The notes beneath the pieces are model-generated. The model saw nothing but the letters and a program-made list of their open reading frames with translations, ran no database searches and was not told the origin of the DNA. Of a stretch of DNA of 6,781 nucleotides, positions 5,485 to 6,781 are shown in pieces. The stretch is from contig CAZTHP010000111.1 in NCBI GenBank assembly GCA_964613155.1, positions 1-6,781 of the forward strand, written 5' to 3'. The number at the start of each line of letters is the position of its first letter. The first letter of the stretch is position 1. Origin of the DNA: TWA4 sp964613155. GTDB lineage: Bacteria > Bacillota > Clostridia > Lachnospirales > Lachnospiraceae. Position numbers and translations under genes: made by a program.

Positions 5485-6335
5485 ATCGTTTTATGGATGC
5501 CTTCTGGGAGAATGACAAAGCACAGCAGAAACTCTTGGAAGATGCGAATGAAGCAGATGACGAAGACGAAGATCTGGAAGAATATCAGCTTCCGTCAGAT
5601 GGTATGATCATTCGAACGGTTGAAAAAGGGAAGGTATCGACTCGAACCTGGATTGCGCTGGCGGTCATGATGCTTACGGTTCCCCCTATTTTATATCTGT
5701 CATCGGTGTATTTTGGCGGCAGAAAATATCTGGTTTGCAGTTTGATCATTATTTTCTTTGCGATGATTCCATTTTTCATGATTTTTGAAGGACGAAAACC
5801 GCAGGCGAGAGAGATTATGGTCATTTCTGTATTGGCTGCGATCGGTGTTGCCGGACGTGCTGCTTTTTATATGGTGCCCAGTTTTAAACCGATTGCGGCA
5901 ATCGTGATCATATCGGGAATTTCTTTTGGCGGAGAAGCCGGTTTTCTGGTGGGTACGTTGATCATTATGGTTTCGAATATGTTTATGGGGCAGGGCCCCT
6001 GGACTCCCTGGCAGATGTTTGCCTATGGAATTATTGGATTCTTAGCAGGAATTTTGTTTAAGAAAGGAATTTTGAAGCCGAAACGTTCTTCCTTGTGCAT
6101 CTATGGCTTTTTCAGTGTTTTGTTCATCTTTGGCGGGATCATGAATCCTGCCAGCCTGCTGATGACACAAGGAAAGATCACAGCTTCTGGTCTGCTGGCA
6201 TACTATATGTCCGGACTTCCTGTGGATATGGTACAGGCGATCTCGACCGTGATCTTCTTGTATTTTATCAGCAGACCGATGTTAGAAAAGCTGGAACGAA
6301 TCAAAGTAAAATATGGATTGATCGAAAAGGAATAG
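5463..6335 (+). CDS. ECF transporter substrate-binding (S) component, probably cobalamin/corrinoid-specific
   Basis: A 290-residue membrane protein. ATG 5463 has AAAGGA at 5448-5453 and lies inside the end of the ATPase gene. Residues 1-60 are soluble, with a strongly acidic run at 26-40. Two extra membrane segments follow (about 63-83 and 88-108). The S-component core occupies about 115-270: VAGRAAFYMVPSFKPIAAIVII (split around 129-150), SFGGEAGFLVGTL (154-166), SNMFMGQGPWTPWQMFAYG (171-189), ending in a basic tail. The FKP...GGEAGF...GQGPWTPWQM pattern is that of predicted corrinoid-type S components similar to CbrT. The core would bind the vitamin in the membrane and receive it from the lipoprotein encoded first in the operon. 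Substrate assignment rests on the riboswitch and the lipoprotein, not on residues I can read. It is the last gene of the operon. Confidence 0.85.
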   Translation: MLTDESLDRFMDAFWENDKAQQKLLEDANEADDEDEDLEEYQLPSDGMIIRTVEKGKVSTRTWIALAVMMLTVPPILYLSSVYFGGRKYLVCSLIIIFFAMIPFFMIFEGRKPQAREIMVISVLAAIGVAGRAAFYMVPSFKPIAAIVIISGISFGGEAGFLVGTLIIMVSNMFMGQGPWTPWQMFAYGIIGFLAGILFKKGILKPKRSSLCIYGFFSVLFIFGGIMNPASLLMTQGKITASGLLAYYMSGLPVDMVQAISTVIFLYFISRPMLEKLERIKVKYGLIEKE

Positions 6336-6341
6336 AGAAGA

Positions 6342-6781
6342 TTAATCCTCTAAATATTCTGTTTGAAATCCGGATTCCTGACAATAGCGATCTACAGCAG
6401 ATCCTTTGTAACAGCGAATCAAAGCGGCCCGGTTGATGATCCACTCACCGATGTACTCTGGGTCGTGTCGGATTTCCAGTGTTTTTAAACGGTTGCAGCC
6501 GTGGAATACCCATTTGCCGATATGTTTGACATGAGGGGGAAGGGTGACATGGATTAGATTGCTGCATTTAAAAAATGCGCTTTCACCGAGAACTTCCAGA
6601 GAGTCCGGCAATTCCAGGGATTCCAAACCGCAAAAATAAAAAGATTGATTGCCGATTTCTTTCAGATTCGGCGGAAAATAAAAGGTTTTTAATGCTTTGC
6701 AGCGATAAAAAGCACGATCGTGGATGCTTTCCACACTGTCTGGAAGTCGGATTTCAGAAAGCGACTGACAGCAGGAGAAGG
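6342..6781 (-). CDS. BspA-type leucine-rich-repeat protein, C-terminal part (5' end outside window)
   Basis: The frame is open from the right edge to the stop at 6342-6344. A GTG at 6732-6734 is internal, because the residues just before it (SLSEIRLPDS) continue the repeat. About five repeats of roughly 23 residues follow the LRR_5 pattern A-F-x-x-C-x-x-L-x-x-I-x-L-P-x-x-V-x-x-I-G: AFYRCKALKTF, SFYFCGLESLELP, AFFKCSNLIHVTLP, VFHGCNRLKTLEI. Each has a cysteine at the conserved position. The end (CYKGSAVDRYCQESGF) is the usual cap of these proteins. Such proteins are often surface-bound or secreted in gut bacteria, but no signal peptide or anchor is visible in this fragment and the function is unknown. 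It is convergent with the transporter operon, 6 bp away. Confidence 0.85.
   Translation of the reverse strand, partial: FSCCQSLSEIRLPDSVESIHDRAFYRCKALKTFYFPPNLKEIGNQSFYFCGLESLELPDSLEVLGESAFFKCSNLIHVTLPPHVKHIGKWVFHGCNRLKTLEIRHDPEYIGEWIINRAALIRCYKGSAVDRYCQESGFQTEYLED

Noticed and set aside
1..6781. CRISPR array, tRNA, rRNA, insertion sequence or phage attachment site
   Set aside because: No regular spaced repeats, no cloverleaf, no transposase, and no terminal inverted repeats with target duplication were seen.

Overview
The window looks like a chromosomal segment from a low-to-mid-GC Gram-positive anaerobe, most likely a Clostridia/Lachnospiraceae-type gut Firmicute. This is inferred from the gene families, the strong AGGAGG-type ribosome sites, the ATGA gene overlaps, the intrinsic U-tract terminators, a lipoprotein with a lipobox, and an ECF-type vitamin transporter. 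No taxonomic marker gene is present.

Left part (1-1271): the end of a ThyX-like (flavin-dependent thymidylate synthase family) gene, cut by the left edge. It overlaps by an ATGA a gene for a xylose-isomerase-like TIM-barrel protein.

Intergenic part (1272-2183, about 910 bases, no convincing protein gene): first a run of small hairpins ending in a possible terminator (about 1353-1500). Then comes a near-consensus sigma-A promoter (1595-1623), followed by an untranslated leader of about 550 nt. The leader opens with a cobalamin riboswitch (about 1637-1809; P1, P2, P3, P5/6 and a kissing loop can all be drawn) and its terminator (1826-1857). Next is a second, divergent aptamer-like copy (about 1876-2002) sharing four collinear blocks with the first and running straight into a second terminator (2002-2028). 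A third, very stable terminator hairpin (2075-2121) lies before the first gene. The tandem copy and the three serial terminators are the most unusual signals in the window.

Right part (2184-6335): four tightly coupled genes. They encode a lipoprotein with a DUF4430 / transcobalamin C-terminal-like domain, an EcfT-type membrane component, a single polypeptide carrying both ECF ATPase domains, and an ECF substrate-binding S component with an acidic N-terminal tail and an extra membrane hairpin. Start and stop codons overlap at every junction (ATGA, ATGA, then 22 bp). Together they make a complete ECF importer with its own surface capture protein. The cobalamin riboswitch and the transcobalamin-like domain both point to a corrinoid (vitamin B12) as the substrate. 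The expected logic is that transcription of the transporter stops at the leader terminators when intracellular cobalamin is high.

Right edge (6342-6781, minus strand): the C-terminal part of a BspA-type leucine-rich-repeat protein, convergent with the transporter operon and only 6 bp from it.
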